From assembly GCF_037076345.1 (NCBI RefSeq), contig NZ_AP024702.1, positions 4,588,001 to 4,652,000 of the forward strand: a stretch of 64,000 nt of DNA. The letters are read 5' to 3'. Positions 63,315 through 64,000 of this stretch are shown here, piece after piece; position 1 is the first letter of the stretch, and each line of letters starts with the position of its first letter. The translations under genes were made by a program, and so were the position numbers. The stretch is from Haloferula helveola (GTDB lineage Bacteria; Verrucomicrobiota; Verrucomicrobiia; Verrucomicrobiales; Akkermansiaceae). Below the pieces are notes generated by a model. It worked only from the letters and a program-made list of their open reading frames with translations. It had not been told where the DNA came from and did not search any database.

Positions 63315-64000
63315 GCTGTTCCTCACCGCTCTGTTCGGTGCCGTCTGCAGCGGTTCTCTCGTCGCCCAGGACGAGGACCGTGTCTCGATGAAGATCGACG
63401 TCGTCGCCTGGGGCGATGAGATCCGCGGCCTGTCGTTCAAGTCAGCCGACAAGGAGGGCAAGATCGTTGCCCGGGCCTTCCGCTACTCCGAGCCGGTCAA
63501 CTACAACGGCCCGCGCATTCTCAAGATCCACAAGTCCGGCAATGGCGGCGAGACGGTCGAGCGGACCGTCACCGAGGAGGACAAGGAGCACGAGTCGGTG
63601 CCCCTGCAGATCGTGCGGGAGAAAAACGACGGCGACGATTCCCCGGTTCCGGAGGCACTCGCGAAGCTCCGCGAGGAGGACCCGACGCTGGTATCGCTGG
63701 TGGCGCTCCCGGCATCGGCGAGGCGGGTCACGGTGTTGCTCGCCCCTGCCGCGGAGGGCACCTACAAGGGCTACGTCATCAATGACGATCCATCGAAACT
63801 GCCGGTCGGCCGGCTGCGGGTTCACAATCTCTCGCCGCACACGATCGCGATGCAGTTCTCCGGCGGCGCCGGCCAGAAAACGATGAAGTCCGGCGACACG
63901 GTGCTGGTTCCGGCTCCGCAGGGGCAAGTCGCCTACCGCCTGGCCTACGAACAGGGCGGCGAATGGACGGTGCAGGAGAACAACATGATCCCGGTGATGC
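63304..64000 (+). CDS. secreted hypothetical protein, 3' end beyond window
   Basis: The first 232 codons of an exported protein starting MKSKLFLTALFGAVCSGSLV, with a signal peptide cleaved near VAQ (about residue 22). The mature part is beta-rich, with ALAKLREEDPTLVSLVALPA, VGRLRVHNLSPHTIAMQFSG and VLVPAPQGQVAYRLA. The frame stays open to the window end. It overlaps the Verru_Chthon A gene by 11 bp, so the two are translationally coupled and probably functionally linked. I do not recognise a family. Confidence 0.75.
   Translation, partial: MKSKLFLTALFGAVCSGSLVAQDEDRVSMKIDVVAWGDEIRGLSFKSADKEGKIVARAFRYSEPVNYNGPRILKIHKSGNGGETVERTVTEEDKEHESVPLQIVREKNDGDDSPVPEALAKLREEDPTLVSLVALPASARRVTVLLAPAAEGTYKGYVINDDPSKLPVGRLRVHNLSPHTIAMQFSGGAGQKTMKSGDTVLVPAPQGQVAYRLAYEQGGEWTVQENNMIPVM

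Overview
The window reads as chromosomal DNA of a GC-rich member of the Verrucomicrobiota, probably close to Verrucomicrobiales. The clues are a Verru_Chthon cassette protein A, a XylR-type regulator (LacI-like sensor fused to an AraC helix-turn-helix), a DUF1080 (3-keto-disaccharide hydrolase) protein, secreted proteins with the C-terminal 'SPDL...W..V...FYRV' tail typical of this phylum, and a CAAX-protease-related protein of the exosortase-associated type. I found no rRNA, tRNA, CRISPR array, insertion sequence, phage gene or replication origin. The longest gene-free stretches (13549-13837 and 59523-59810) are each just under 300 bp and are annotated.

Layout. 1-9.5 kb: housekeeping and envelope genes (HIT protein cut by the window edge, nrdR, a long-chain polyprenyl diphosphate synthase, a DUF1080 protein, a large lipoprotein, a membrane-anchored vWA protein, and a tight yqeY-ispD-M16 peptidase operon). 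9.6-14.1 kb: DUF3592 protein, pyruvate carboxylase, and an IF-1-like protein, with a strong plus-strand terminator that belongs to no protein gene. 14.2-18.2 kb: a small lipoprotein, then the overlapping tyrA-aroA-cmk-plsC operon. 18.2-39.5 kb: a nitrate assimilation and molybdenum-cofactor island. 39.6-49.3 kb: DUF4870 protein, S10 peptidase, a possible 23-codon ORF with a good terminator, the XylR-type regulator, a 1052-aa secreted protein, two transglutaminase-like proteins and a nine-repeat helical protein. 49.4-57.4 kb: NDH-2 and a divergent TetR-controlled tripartite RND efflux operon. 57.5-64 kb: aminotransferase, CAAX-protease-related protein, Verru_Chthon cassette protein A and a partial secreted protein.

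The island at 18.2-39.5 kb is the most coherent system. It encodes an outer-membrane barrel, an NrtABCD-type ABC importer, a Mo-bisMGD assimilatory nitrate reductase (NasA), a sirohaem nitrite reductase (NirA), a fused DmsB-DmsC iron-sulfur/membrane subunit, a pentahaem c-type cytochrome, and Moco synthesis genes (moaA, moaC, moaE, a mobA-moaD fusion, moeA and a MOSC protein). A NasS-like cytoplasmic nitrate-binding protein is divergent from a LysR regulator. Unusual points are a roughly 200-residue coiled-coil insertion in the NrtB permease, the MobA-MoaD fusion, and the membrane/cytochrome wiring of a cytoplasmic NasA. A shared 16-bp element, TGGCA-N8-GCT, sits 18-34 nt upstream of four start codons in the island, with a degraded copy before a fifth. 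Its GG-N10-GC spacing resembles sigma-54 promoters.
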